64,000 nt of DNA from CSBr16-58 sp051859825 (GCA_051859825.1 JBHYFA010000002.1:1-64000), one strand, 5' to 3'. Shown: positions 26,806 to 34,329, counted from the stretch's first letter. A program made the numbers and translations. Notes: generated by a model from the letters alone, not told the origin.

Positions 26806-27211
26806 CATCACCCGGCAAAATAGCTTGTAAAGGTGATTTTTTATAGCCCTTTACATTTCGCGTTACAATTGCATGAATAGAACCATGGGAATAAGCCGCC
26901 ATACTTTGCATGGCGTCCTCTTTATCGACCATAGGTGAAAACAGCGCTTCTTTGATGTTGGATTTAGTTGCAGGAATCACTTCAAGGAAATTCAGTAAAG
27001 CCAAACTTTTTAGAACGGCTTGTTCCGTCCCAGCTACTTTTTTTAAAAAATAGAAAACATTGGCGAAAATGATGGGGGTAACGTAGCCGTTAACCTCACC
27101 TCGTTCACATAAGGAAAGTAGTTTGGCTGCGTTTTCGCTAAATTCAGGTCTATCTAAAAGCAGGTCTAAAATGACATCTGTATCAATCAAGATATCTATT
27201 TTTTTTCCCAT
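26789..27211 (-). CDS. PIN-domain toxin (VapC-like)
   Basis: 140 aa, a PIN-domain endoribonuclease of type II toxin-antitoxin systems. Acidic residues are in IDTDVILDLLL (Asp10, Asp12) and in the central MVDKEDAMQSMAA, and the C-terminal IVTRNVKGYK follows the family's ITRN pattern. It is transcribed after and overlaps by 16 nt the DUF6364 gene, its presumed antitoxin. Confidence 0.9.
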   Translation of the reverse strand: MGKKIDILIDTDVILDLLLDRPEFSENAAKLLSLCERGEVNGYVTPIIFANVFYFLKKVAGTEQAVLKSLALLNFLEVIPATKSNIKEALFSPMVDKEDAMQSMAAYSHGSIHAIVTRNVKGYKKSPLQAILPGDVIKTR

Positions 27212-27468
27212 TTTTCTGTTCGGTATTCTTCAATAATGGATTTGTAATCCCCATCAAAATCTTTAGGTAACTTTATGCTGCCTCTGAGCGCGGTAATGGT
27301 TTGACTAATGTCTTCATCTTCTTTGTTGGGTTTGCCCTCAGTTTTAATCACCAAAGATTTTAAATATCCTTCTACCAATGCGCTCAAGCTCATGCCTCTT
27401 CTGGCTGCGGCTTCTTTAGCTTTGGCGATGAGCTGCTCGTTTATACTTAATGTGAGTTTGGCGTTCAT
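27196..27468 (-). CDS. DUF6364-family antitoxin (VapB-like)
   Basis: 90 aa. The N-terminal ribbon-helix-helix is LTLSINEQLIAKAKEAAARR...SLSALVEGYL. The charged tail (KDFDGDYKSIIEEYRTEKWEKK) would wrap the PIN toxin. It stands before its toxin gene, the normal order. Repeat element A separates this start codon from the promoter at 27637-27644. Confidence 0.88.
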   Translation of the reverse strand: MNAKLTLSINEQLIAKAKEAAARRGMSLSALVEGYLKSLVIKTEGKPNKEDEDISQTITALRGSIKLPKDFDGDYKSIIEEYRTEKWEKK

Positions 27469-27480
27469 ATCTCATTAGTT

Positions 27481-27625
27481 AGAGTCTGTCCATAAAGTCA
27501 AGAGTCTGATTCAGAAAGTTCAGTAGCAAGGCGCACGCAGGATTGAAAAACAAGGAGTTGACTAAAGTCAATGACTGTTTTCAATCCAAGTGCAACGCCG
27601 CTAATGGACTTTATGGACAGACTCT
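27481..27625. repeat. Palindromic element copy A (145 bp)
   Basis: Perfect 19-bp terminal inverted repeats (AGAGTCTGTCCATAAAGTC) with AGTT on both sides (27477-27480 and 27626-27629) as a 4-bp target duplication. Inside are an outer stem GATTGAAAAC/GTTTTCAATC and an inner hairpin TTGAC-TAAA-GTCAA. There is no coding capacity, so this is a MITE-like element. It lies in the leader of the DUF6364/PIN operon. Confidence 0.9.
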
Positions 27626-27636
27626 AGTTATACGTG

Positions 27637-27644
27637 CAAATATA
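27637..27644 (-). promoter_or_regulatory. Promoter -7 box of the DUF6364/PIN operon (TATATTTG)
   Basis: An exact TAnnTTTG match on the minus strand. Without element A and one AGTT duplicate (149 bp), the box would lie about 19 nt before the ATG, the common spacing in this window. Confidence 0.55.
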
Positions 27645-27664
27645 CAAAAAAAATTACGTATGCC

Positions 27665-27687
27665 ATCGGACTTTCTAGACAGACATT
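27665..27687. repeat. Right-end remnant of the palindromic family
   Basis: ATCGGACTTTCTAGACAGAC then ATT matches the right end of the family (compare copies C, D and E). The rest of the element is absent. It ends 10 bp from the stop codon of the gene at 27698. Confidence 0.7.
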
Positions 27688-27697
27688 AATTATTAGC

Positions 27698-28975
27698 TTA
27701 CTCGTAGATAACCTTTAGCTTTCTATGAACATTTATCCCTACATAAAAATTCACCCCAAAGGTAAATATGCTTCCACGCCCCACTTCTTCTATTGAGTAC
27801 AAGTGGTGTCGAAAATAATACTCCATACCAATACTTTCTGCTGTTTTGGTTCTTATGCCATACTCTTTTTTATATGATAATACATGCTGGAAACGGAGGC
27901 CCCAGCCCCAATCGTTTACATCATAAAATTTAGTTTTTACCTCACTATCTTCAAATTCTTCTCTAAAGGAAATCCCCATTCTAGAAATTTCTGGTAAAAA
28001 ACGCCATCGATCATTTATTGTAAAGGCATAAGCTAAGGATACATGGCCCATTACTGCCAAATTTCTTCTGTAGTCTCTTAAAACAACATCGCCCATTTGT
28101 ATGTCATTTTGTTTGTCGAAAGATATACCGTAAAACGCTCCGTGAAGCTGCCAACGGTTTACATATAAATCTAAACTTATAAGGGGGCGAATAGCCTTAA
28201 AGGAGGGAGGTGACTCTAAACTACCTGTCATTGCGTTTGAAATGGCTCCCAGTCCAATCGAAAACCCATAAAAATGCTTAGAAAAAGTTCTGGTTACACC
28301 ACTTGGCCTAAATTGTATAGCGCTGCGTACACTGTCGCGAAAGCTTTTTAGACTATTGAAACTTATTAATCTGTTTTGGTTAGATTCAATTAACTTCTGA
28401 TTGTATAAATCTAAAGTCCTTTCGCACGATTCTAAGATTTCTTCTATCGCAATTATCCAAGGTGGCTCATCATCAGGGATAGGGGCGCCAAAAGTAGGTG
28501 GCATGCCTAACGATAGTTGTAATCCCCCAACGAGTAATGCAGCAACTGTATTAGCTGCTTCTGTATTCCCGCCAAATTCTTTTTGTAGTTCTAGGAACAA
28601 CTCGAGCATTTGTCTGCGATGAAGTTCAAGAATATCTAGGATGTTTCGCCCAATTTCTTCTGTTCGATCTCTGTAATTATAATTTATATGAGACTTAACC
28701 GTATCAACTCCGATAGCCAAGTAGCGAAAAAACGCACTTGAGTCGGTTTCATTAATAGCATTGAAGTCAAAATTCCATCCAATTATTACCTTAAACGGAG
28801 ACATTTCACTTGAGGTGCCAAGGGGAAATAAACTAGGTCTATAATCATCAGCTCCCCAAACCGCGGTTATGTTTCTGTTTTGAAAGAAAATTTGCGCCTG
28901 CTGTTTTAATGGGCTCAGCATGCAGCCTAAATAAATACAAATAGTGATAATTAATGTGTTACGTTCACTTTGCAT
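27698..28975 (-). CDS. Exported protein of unknown function
   Basis: 425 aa with a signal-like N-terminus (TLIITICIYLGCMLSPLKQQAQ). The middle is helical with long charged stretches, including a run of hydrophobic Ala/Gly/Leu residues at AANTVAALLVGGLQLSLGM. The C-terminal 170 residues alternate in the manner of an outer-membrane barrel (GFSIGLGAIS, WGLRFQHVLSY, GSIFTFGVNFYVGINV). No family was recognised. Confidence 0.75.
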   Translation of the reverse strand: MQSERNTLIITICIYLGCMLSPLKQQAQIFFQNRNITAVWGADDYRPSLFPLGTSSEMSPFKVIIGWNFDFNAINETDSSAFFRYLAIGVDTVKSHINYNYRDRTEEIGRNILDILELHRRQMLELFLELQKEFGGNTEAANTVAALLVGGLQLSLGMPPTFGAPIPDDEPPWIIAIEEILESCERTLDLYNQKLIESNQNRLISFNSLKSFRDSVRSAIQFRPSGVTRTFSKHFYGFSIGLGAISNAMTGSLESPPSFKAIRPLISLDLYVNRWQLHGAFYGISFDKQNDIQMGDVVLRDYRRNLAVMGHVSLAYAFTINDRWRFLPEISRMGISFREEFEDSEVKTKFYDVNDWGWGLRFQHVLSYKKEYGIRTKTAESIGMEYYFRHHLYSIEEVGRGSIFTFGVNFYVGINVHRKLKVIYE

Positions 28976-29108
28976 GTCTTAGTTTTTAGCAAAAAATGTT
29001 TTCAATAAATAGTCGTATTTAATACGTTTTCAATGGACTGTCAATGTCTGTCTATTGAGGTTAAAAATACAACATATTTAATGTCTGCACGAAAACTACC
29101 AAATTTTT
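28976..29108. other. Intergenic stretch with repeat traces
   Basis: Contains TTTTTAGCAAAAAA near 28983, similar to the left end of element B, and a GTCTGTCTATTGAG stretch near 29046 that weakly recalls the palindromic-family end. No gene is visible. With element B it makes up the 337-bp gap before the start at 29313. Confidence 0.4.
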
Positions 29109-29232
29109 AGTCTTTAGCAAAAAAGGCCAAAGACGAGGCTTTCGAAGTTTTTGAATCCAAGGCGCTTACATTAGTAAGTAACTGATTCAAAAACGAGAGT
29201 AACGAAGTATTTGGCCTTTTCTTGCAAAGACT
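29109..29232. repeat. Palindromic element copy B (124 bp, different ends)
   Basis: Inverted ends AGTCTTTAGCAAAAAAGGCC and AGTCTTTGCAAGAAAAGGCC. The layout is the same as the other copies: an outer stem TTTTTGAATC/GATTCAAAAA, an inner hairpin CTTAC-ATTA-GTAAG, and CGAGGCT and TAACGAAG half-motifs on either side. It is flanked by TTTT and ATTT, so there is no exact target duplication. Confidence 0.8.
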
Positions 29233-29312
29233 ATTTAGGTATATTTACCAATCATAACAATAATAATTACCTAGCATCTTCCGTTTTTAGTTCAGTAATA
29301 CATCCTCTTAGC

Positions 29313-30158
29313 ATGAACAAAACACGTATTATTCAGACTGCGATTTTTTCTTTTGCCTTTGTTTGGCAAGCATCCTTTGCGCAAAGTAGTATTGACTACC
29401 ACCAATTTCGCAATACGCTAAATGAGCGTTCGCTGGAAGACAATCGTGAAATGCTTGCCAAATGGATTGATGAAACGCCTTCACCGGATAGTCTGCAAAG
29501 AATCTTTATCGACACAAAATTATCCGACCTTCGCAATGAACCTGATTTTTGGAATCCAATCAGTATGCGAATTCAAAATCAGTATTATGCTGCCATTCCC
29601 GAAGTTGAGAATAAGCTCCGTTCTTTTATGATTTGGCAATGGGGTGCTGAAGATTTGAAGTTTCGTTCTTTACACAAATATTATGATGTGGATGTGCCTG
29701 ATTTCGGGACTCCGGAGTTTAAAGTTTATCAAAAAACCTATCGCAAAGAAAATGAGCGGCGTGCGGAAATGGTTTTGGCCTTAATGAAAGAATATGATAC
29801 TTGGCTAACGACAGATTTTGTGGGTAAATATGCAGAGTATGCCGGCTTTTTCATTATTCAACATGCAGAACATCGCGCTCGAAAAAAAGCACTTCCTTAC
29901 TTGAAGGAAGCAGTTGATAAAGGAGCAACTTCTCCTAAATTCTACGCTTTGATGTATGATCGATATCTACTATTACGAGGCAAACCTCAAGTGTACGGTA
30001 CGCAGCTTATTAGAACTGATGGTAATTATCGCCTCGATAAAAATGTGGGTATTGCTACGATAAACGAAAACCGTAAAGAATTAGGATTGAGTACGGTTCA
30101 GGAGTATGTGTTGGAGAGTTTCGGCGAAAAAGTTTACGAAATAGTATTTGGTGAGTAA
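29313..30158 (+). CDS. Exported protein of unknown function
   Basis: 281 aa starting at MNKTRIIQTAIFSFAFVW, a signal peptide that ends at ASFAQ. The frame is open 34 codons further upstream, but that part reads through repeat element B and is not coding. The mature part is helical and rich in Tyr and charged residues (KYAEYAGFFIIQHAEHRARK). No family was recognised. It may be a periplasmic protein of the DUF6624 kind, with low certainty. Confidence 0.75.
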   Translation: MNKTRIIQTAIFSFAFVWQASFAQSSIDYHQFRNTLNERSLEDNREMLAKWIDETPSPDSLQRIFIDTKLSDLRNEPDFWNPISMRIQNQYYAAIPEVENKLRSFMIWQWGAEDLKFRSLHKYYDVDVPDFGTPEFKVYQKTYRKENERRAEMVLALMKEYDTWLTTDFVGKYAEYAGFFIIQHAEHRARKKALPYLKEAVDKGATSPKFYALMYDRYLLLRGKPQVYGTQLIRTDGNYRLDKNVGIATINENRKELGLSTVQEYVLESFGEKVYEIVFGE

Positions 30159-30169
30159 ACTTGAGAATA

Positions 30170-30228
30170 CCCAAGCGCAGTGGTTGATGGCTTTTCTAGT
30201 TTGACGAAAGCTTAGCTGTTATCGGACG
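30170..30228 (-). repeat. attC-like hairpin repeat, copy 1
   Basis: The core gacgaaagcttagctgttat (30203-30222) recurs at 31925-31944, with two mismatches in the next six bases and partial similarity on the other side. It lies just after the stop of the PIN gene on that gene's strand, where an integron cassette would carry attC. No integrase is seen. Confidence 0.45.
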
Positions 30229-30243
30229 CTCCTTCTTCCTTCG

Positions 30244-30734
30244 TTATAAGTCAAGCACCCCGAATGTTTCATTGTATGGTGTGTTCAAGTCAATGAACTG
30301 AAATTTTGGTGCTGTTTCTTGTTTAAGCAAGTTGTATATTTTTAAACTCTCTCTGTCCGATGAAAGGTAATGTTCAATGGATTTTTCACAGTCGGCTTGA
30401 GCAAATAGTTTTGTGTCGTTAGGAATGATATTTCTGTTAGCGACATCTATTTTGCCATTTTTTTTGCATTAAACGCAATTTTTGCAAACTCTCCTGTTCG
30501 TTTTGAATGGTCTAAATTGAACGGAACTATTTGTAAATTTCTTAAAGGAAGTTCGTGGGCATCACCACCGACACAATATTCCGCAATGCTAATTGTGGAA
30601 ATCATCATTGTAATATCTTTTTGTAAAAAGTATCGAAAATAGTGGTCAGCGTTTTTAAACAGTGGGTCTCTGTCGTTAAGAAAACGAATAAAGAAACTTG
30701 TATCAAGTAAAACTGCTTTATGCGTCATATCCAC
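30244..30734 (-). pseudogene. PIN-domain toxin gene frameshifted at an A8 run
   Basis: The first frame (30734 to 30447) gives 95 aa with Asp11 (VLLDTSFFIRFLND) and Glu52 (SIAEYCVGG), then stops right after a run of eight A (minus strand, about 30457-30464). One base more restores a frame reading NGKIDVANRNIIPNDTKLF and on to VLDL and TAA at 30244. That segment carries the third acidic site (PNDTKLFAQAD). The repaired protein would be about 163 aa, a normal PIN length. It is a real mutation, a phase-variable switch, or a sequencing error. The gene overlaps the upstream gene by 17 nt. Confidence 0.8.
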
Positions 30735-31500
30735 CCCTTACTTCATTTAACCATTTGTCTGAGTCAATGTTACCAAGCCAAGATTTTTTTGCTTTCTCAC
30801 GAAGTGCTTTTAAATATTGCTCATCATATTTTGGTTGGTAATCAACCAACTCAATAAATTTTAATGTAGATGTGTCAATTTCTCCTGTCTCTGAATGTTG
30901 TTTGCCTGTCGCTCTGATTCCAAATGTCTTGTAAAGTAAGTTTTGGTCATATTGCTCAAGGAAGCTAATAGGTGTCAGAATTCTTACTGTACCGATTTCT
31001 TCGGTGAAAACGTGAATATTTGCTTTGTCTTTTCCACCCGCATTAGTCACTTTGCCATAAAAATAAAATTCAGCGTCCGCCCAAATTGCTTCTGTTCTGT
31101 AATACCTTGTTGTTTTATCAACTATTACTTCATTAGTATTATCAAGGGATGTCTTGATGTTGAAAACATAATTGCGTTTTGTGGCAATGTGTTGAATGTT
31201 CTCAAATGCTTTTGCTGTCCCTAAGTCAAGAAAGTCAATGTTTTGAACTTGGTTGACTTGTCCGATGATTGCGTTAAACCCAATGATATATTGAATAGAT
31301 GTTTTAAGTATATGTTTTACAGAACCTTCTTCAATTTTGTAGCTGATATTAGGTCTATCTCTTTTGTCACCCGGATAAAGCAAATTTTCTGCATTTTCGA
31401 GAATAGAGATAATCTCCCGAATGTCGTAATTGTCGGGTGACAGGTCAAGATTTCCTTTTGAACCTGCTATTTTAATCTCTATGAAGCCAATTTTTTCCAC
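30718..31500 (-). CDS. Putative antitoxin-like partner of the PIN gene
   Basis: 260 aa with a GTG start. No family was recognised. The body of about 220 residues alternates strands and helices. The C-terminus (ALREKAKKSWLGNIDSDKWL, then NEVRGGYDA) resembles the toxin-wrapping tail of PIN antitoxins. Its position before a PIN gene with a 17-nt overlap supports that role, although it is three times larger than usual VapB antitoxins. The TACCTTTG box lies only 4 nt before the GTG, so the mRNA should be nearly leaderless. Confidence 0.7.
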   Translation of the reverse strand: MEKIGFIEIKIAGSKGNLDLSPDNYDIREIISILENAENLLYPGDKRDRPNISYKIEEGSVKHILKTSIQYIIGFNAIIGQVNQVQNIDFLDLGTAKAFENIQHIATKRNYVFNIKTSLDNTNEVIVDKTTRYYRTEAIWADAEFYFYGKVTNAGGKDKANIHVFTEEIGTVRILTPISFLEQYDQNLLYKTFGIRATGKQHSETGEIDTSTLKFIELVDYQPKYDEQYLKALREKAKKSWLGNIDSDKWLNEVRGGYDA

Positions 31501-31504
31501 TTTA

Positions 31505-31536
31505 CAAAGGTAATATATTTAGAGTCTGTCCATAAA
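31505..31536 (-). promoter_or_regulatory. Leaderless promoter of the putative antitoxin/PIN pair, split by element C
   Basis: TACCTTTG at 31505-31512 is 4 nt before the GTG. Element C begins 9 bp upstream, and its conserved end offers TTTA (31533-31536) at exactly 20 nt, three of four matches to the -33 TTTG. Confidence 0.55.
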
Positions 31537-31666
31537 GTGCAAGTGTCTGCTCTAGAAAGTTCGAGAGCGAGGCTTGCGATAATTGAAAATCAAGGAGTTT
31601 ACTGAAGTAAATGACTGGATTTTCAATTGAGCATAACGAAGCTATCGGACTTTATAGACAGACACT
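31521..31666. repeat. Palindromic element copy C (146 bp)
   Basis: Ends AGAGTCTGTCCATAAAG and CTTTATAGACAGACACT are inverted repeats, with ATTT at 31517-31520 and 31667-31670 as a target duplication. The outer stem is AATTGAAAATC/GATTTTCAATT and the inner hairpin TTTAC-TGAA-GTAAA. It is non-coding. Confidence 0.9.
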
Positions 31667-31670
31667 ATTT

Positions 31671-31866
31671 AGGGGTTGGTTACTCAATTTTGTTGTTTGT
31701 TTCTTGTTCGTCTGTTGTTTTAGAATTACCCCCAACGGCAGTTTGTCAAAAACCACCATTCATCCCCCAAAGATACTTTTGCAGAATCATTTTCGGCTCA
31801 TATCCAAGCGGTTTTGTTTGAAAAAAAATGAATAAGGATCCATCATCATCGCTACCGAAAAGCCTG
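31671..31866. other. Intergenic stretch without recognised gene
   Basis: Lies between element C and the attC-like repeat. A plus-strand frame is open here but shows no start context or protein-like composition. With the two repeats it makes up the 460-bp gap before the ankyrin gene end. Confidence 0.4.
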
Positions 31867-31950
31867 TCCCGTCATAAAACGGGATACCGTTCAACATCGC
31901 TTTCATCGTTGGCTCTTCGAGCCCGACGAAAGCTTAGCTGTTATAGGGCG
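31867..31950 (-). repeat. attC-like hairpin repeat, copy 2
   Basis: On the minus strand, TAACAGCTAAGCTTTCGTCG and GGCTC fold back on GAGCCAACGATGAAAGC and GATGTTGAAC, with three unpaired bases on one arm. GTTGAAC fits the integron GTTRRRY site, but its partner CTATAAC fits poorly. A further perfect hairpin TCCCGT/ACGGGA sits at 31867-31884. It follows the ankyrin gene stop by 11 bp. Confidence 0.45.
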
Positions 31951-31960
31951 TTTTTTATCT

Positions 31961-32449
31961 CTATACAAAATCAAATCCTCCAATTGTTTCAGCTAAATCT
32001 CGTGGTGTCATTTTGTGCTGAGCCTCGTGGTCAAGGTTTGCACCATTTTTTATCAATAGGTTTACCAAAGAAATATCGCCTTGCGAAGAAAATATTGCTC
32101 TCCAAAGTGGTGTGTTTCCGTGATTATCTTGTATTTCAATGTCCGCACCTTTTTCAATAAGAATTTTAGCACATTCAACTGTTTTTTGCTGAGCTGCAAA
32201 ATGAAGTGCAGAGTCGCCATTTCTGTCTTTATGGTTAACATTTGCACCTTTATCAATTAACCAATTCAATAAAGTTTCATTTCCATAAAAAGTCGACCAA
32301 ATTAGTGCGGTTCGCAAATAACCATCGCAAGCGTCAATACCTACCTCTTTTAATATAGTTTTTACTTTTTCATTTTCCTGTGTTTGTATGTCAAAAGTCA
32401 TTGATTCAACACGTGGATCTGATTTATTTGGTCTACCTGCTCTTGCCAT
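31961..32449 (-). CDS. Ankyrin-repeat protein
   Basis: 162 aa, no signal peptide. After a basic N-terminus (MARAGRPNKSDPRVE) come about four ankyrin repeats: RTALIWSTFYGNETLLNWLI, GDSALHFAAQQKTVECAKIL, GNTPLWRAIFSSQGDISLVN and a partial last one (MTPRDLAETIGG). These are protein-binding scaffolds and the partner is unknown. The gene shares strand and island with the toxin-antitoxin genes and has a palindromic region upstream. Confidence 0.88.
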   Translation of the reverse strand: MARAGRPNKSDPRVESMTFDIQTQENEKVKTILKEVGIDACDGYLRTALIWSTFYGNETLLNWLIDKGANVNHKDRNGDSALHFAAQQKTVECAKILIEKGADIEIQDNHGNTPLWRAIFSSQGDISLVNLLIKNGANLDHEAQHKMTPRDLAETIGGFDFV

Positions 32450-32540
32450 TTTTTCCTTGTTTTTATCAATTAATGTTATCTCCTATCGGTCTTTGGTATG
32501 TCTTAAAATGCCCAATAACTCGTTTATATGCGCACCTTTT

Positions 32541-32577
32541 GTGCACAATATATCCCATATTGGTATGTATTGTGCAC
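32541..32577. promoter_or_regulatory. Large palindrome upstream of the ankyrin gene
   Basis: GTGCACAATA (32541-32550) and TATTGTGCAC (32568-32577) are perfect 10-bp inverted repeats with a 17-nt spacer. Each arm contains the palindrome GTGCAC, and further GCAC/GTGC copies lie on both sides. It could be an operator or a stable hairpin about 92 nt before the start. The rest of the 307-bp gap up to 32756 holds only the repeat remnant. Confidence 0.55.
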
Positions 32578-32704
32578 TTTTTTTGCACTTTATTGCGACA
32601 AATATAATACAAGAAAACTGAGATTAATCATCAAACAAAATGCATATTTGACCCCTCCCTGTATCAGCCATGGAAGCTCCAAAAGAATTCACGGTAAACT
32701 ACCT

Positions 32705-32744
32705 AGTGTCAGTCCATAAAGCTTGACAGCTTCGTTATACTCTA
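32705..32744. repeat. Inverted remnant of the palindromic family (copy G)
   Basis: AGTGTCAGTCCATAAAGC then CAGCTTCGTTATACTC is the reverse complement of the family's right end (CATAACGAAGCTATCGGACT...) with a few changes. The rest of the element is missing. Confidence 0.65.
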
Positions 32745-32756
32745 ATTGATTAAGCG

Positions 32757-33494
32757 TTACGGCACCAACGTAAACAACAACGGCCTCGAAGGTACAGCAT
32801 CGTTATGGATGGGGGCGAGGTGGAGGTTGAGCAGGTAACGGCCATCGGGGACGTTGTCGGGGACGAATATGAGCTCGGTGATGCTGTGGGCTGGACGAAC
32901 CAGGCCGTTTTTGAGGAAGAATGCGTGATGACTCGCCAAACGGCCTTCATCTTTTTCGGGATCTACAGAGGGCAAATCGGTGAGGAAGTGCTTCACGCCG
33001 GCATCGGCCATGCGCTCCATGTCATCGGGGTAAAAAGCCGGTGGATTGCTGCCGCTGTACTCGCGATTTTTCTTCTCCTCGCTATTGGGCAACGAACGCA
33101 CCAAAAGGGCTTCGTAAGGCCAATCTTCACTAGGTAGGGGAACATCAGCCAGCGAAATGAAATTACTTTGCGACTCGCGTGATACGAGCAAGGCTGGAAA
33201 CCAGTAGGATTTAACCATGTGATTTACATTGTCCTGCTCCGCGCGAATGTGTCCTACGCACTCGGTGTGGGTGCCTTGTCCGTGGGGGTTGAGCAGGAGG
33301 TCGTAAAAGTTTACGCTGCCGCCTTCTTTTACCGAACCTACCCAATCACCCATACGCACCGGCGTGGCTTTCATGTAATCTACCCACCAAGCGCGTGGCC
33401 CCTGAGTGGGGTGAAAACCCTGACTGAGATCGATGAAGTCGTCCAGGTCAATGGTGAAATTTTGCCCGAAGAGCTTTATGGTGGCTAGCATCAT
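32757..33494 (-). CDS. Cyclase-family metal-dependent hydrolase (kynurenine formamidase-like)
   Basis: 245 aa, cytoplasmic. The N-terminal IDLSQGFHP and the metal-binding motif HGQGTHTECVGHI mark the cyclase/KynB fold. It probably opens an amide or lactone such as N-formylkynurenine, but no kynurenine-pathway gene is beside it, so the substrate is open. A second ATG at 33491 is an equal start. It follows the DUF3298 lipoprotein gene by 3 nt in the same direction. Confidence 0.85.
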   Translation of the reverse strand: MMLATIKLFGQNFTIDLDDFIDLSQGFHPTQGPRAWWVDYMKATPVRMGDWVGSVKEGGSVNFYDLLLNPHGQGTHTECVGHIRAEQDNVNHMVKSYWFPALLVSRESQSNFISLADVPLPSEDWPYEALLVRSLPNSEEKKNREYSGSNPPAFYPDDMERMADAGVKHFLTDLPSVDPEKDEGRLASHHAFFLKNGLVRPAHSITELIFVPDNVPDGRYLLNLHLAPIHNDAVPSRPLLFTLVP

Positions 33495-33497
33495 TGT

Positions 33498-34283
33498 TTA
33501 GAGTGAAGAGGATAAAAATAAGTCACCAAAGGGCTTGGCGAGGTAGGGCTGAACGTCGTTCCAAGAAAAACTGATGGAAATAGACCCCGAGGAGTATGGA
33601 GCAACTTCATACACGTTGTAAATGAAATGCATACCGGCCGGGTCAATGCCAAATTCTTCGGGAAGGAAGAACACATCATTTTCAAACCAGAATCCGGCAT
33701 CTTCCCAAGATTCGCCTTCTTTCACATCGTATTCCATGCGCAAACGACGCTCGGCAAATTGCAAAAAGGCCTCCTGCTTTTCCGCGGCGATAAAGTGTTT
33801 CCAATCGAGGACTTTTTTGCTGTGGAGATCAATTACGCGTTTTAATACAAAGATATTGGGGTGCGCACCGCCGGTAAAGGCGTAGTCGCTGATGTTGAGA
33901 CTCAGCAGTCCGAAGCTGTTGAAGTTGATATTGGCATAACGCTCCATTTCCCAGGGCATGTCGTAGGAGGGAATTTCTTCGAGAATGCGAGAAAATTCGG
34001 TGGTGGAAGATTCGATCCACTCGTCAACACTGGCGTGCTTGGTGCTGCCAACGCTGAGCATGAGGCTGTCTAAAAACGACTGGAATTGCGTATCAGCTTC
34101 CACCTTCACGGATTGTAAGTATATACGCAAACAGGCTTTTTGGCAATCGCCGATTTCCTTTTCAAGGCTTTGGTAGGTGTACTGCAAGGTGTCGGAAGTG
34201 GTATCTTGAGCCTGGGTTTCGGCTTCCTGTGCGCAGGAGGCGAGGAGTGAAATGGCGACGAAGATGAAGAAAATTTTGTGCAT
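33498..34283 (-). CDS. DUF4163/DUF3298 lipoprotein (RsiV-like fold)
   Basis: 261 aa starting at MHKIFFIFVAISLLASC, with lipobox LLASC. The TGGAHPN motif (residue 145 region), the KRVIDL strand, and the PEEFGIDPAGMHFIYNVYEVAPYSSG segment are typical of DUF3298 and the preceding DUF4163, as in lysozyme-binding RsiV proteins. It is probably a cell-envelope lipoprotein that senses or binds a ligand. The frame upstream of this start runs into repeat element D. Confidence 0.87.
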   Translation of the reverse strand: MHKIFFIFVAISLLASCAQEAETQAQDTTSDTLQYTYQSLEKEIGDCQKACLRIYLQSVKVEADTQFQSFLDSLMLSVGSTKHASVDEWIESSTTEFSRILEEIPSYDMPWEMERYANINFNSFGLLSLNISDYAFTGGAHPNIFVLKRVIDLHSKKVLDWKHFIAAEKQEAFLQFAERRLRMEYDVKEGESWEDAGFWFENDVFFLPEEFGIDPAGMHFIYNVYEVAPYSSGSISISFSWNDVQPYLAKPFGDLFLSSSL

Positions 34284-34329
34284 AATGTAGTGTAAAAAAG
34301 GTCTTTCCGTAAGGTTCCAAGGTTTAGTT

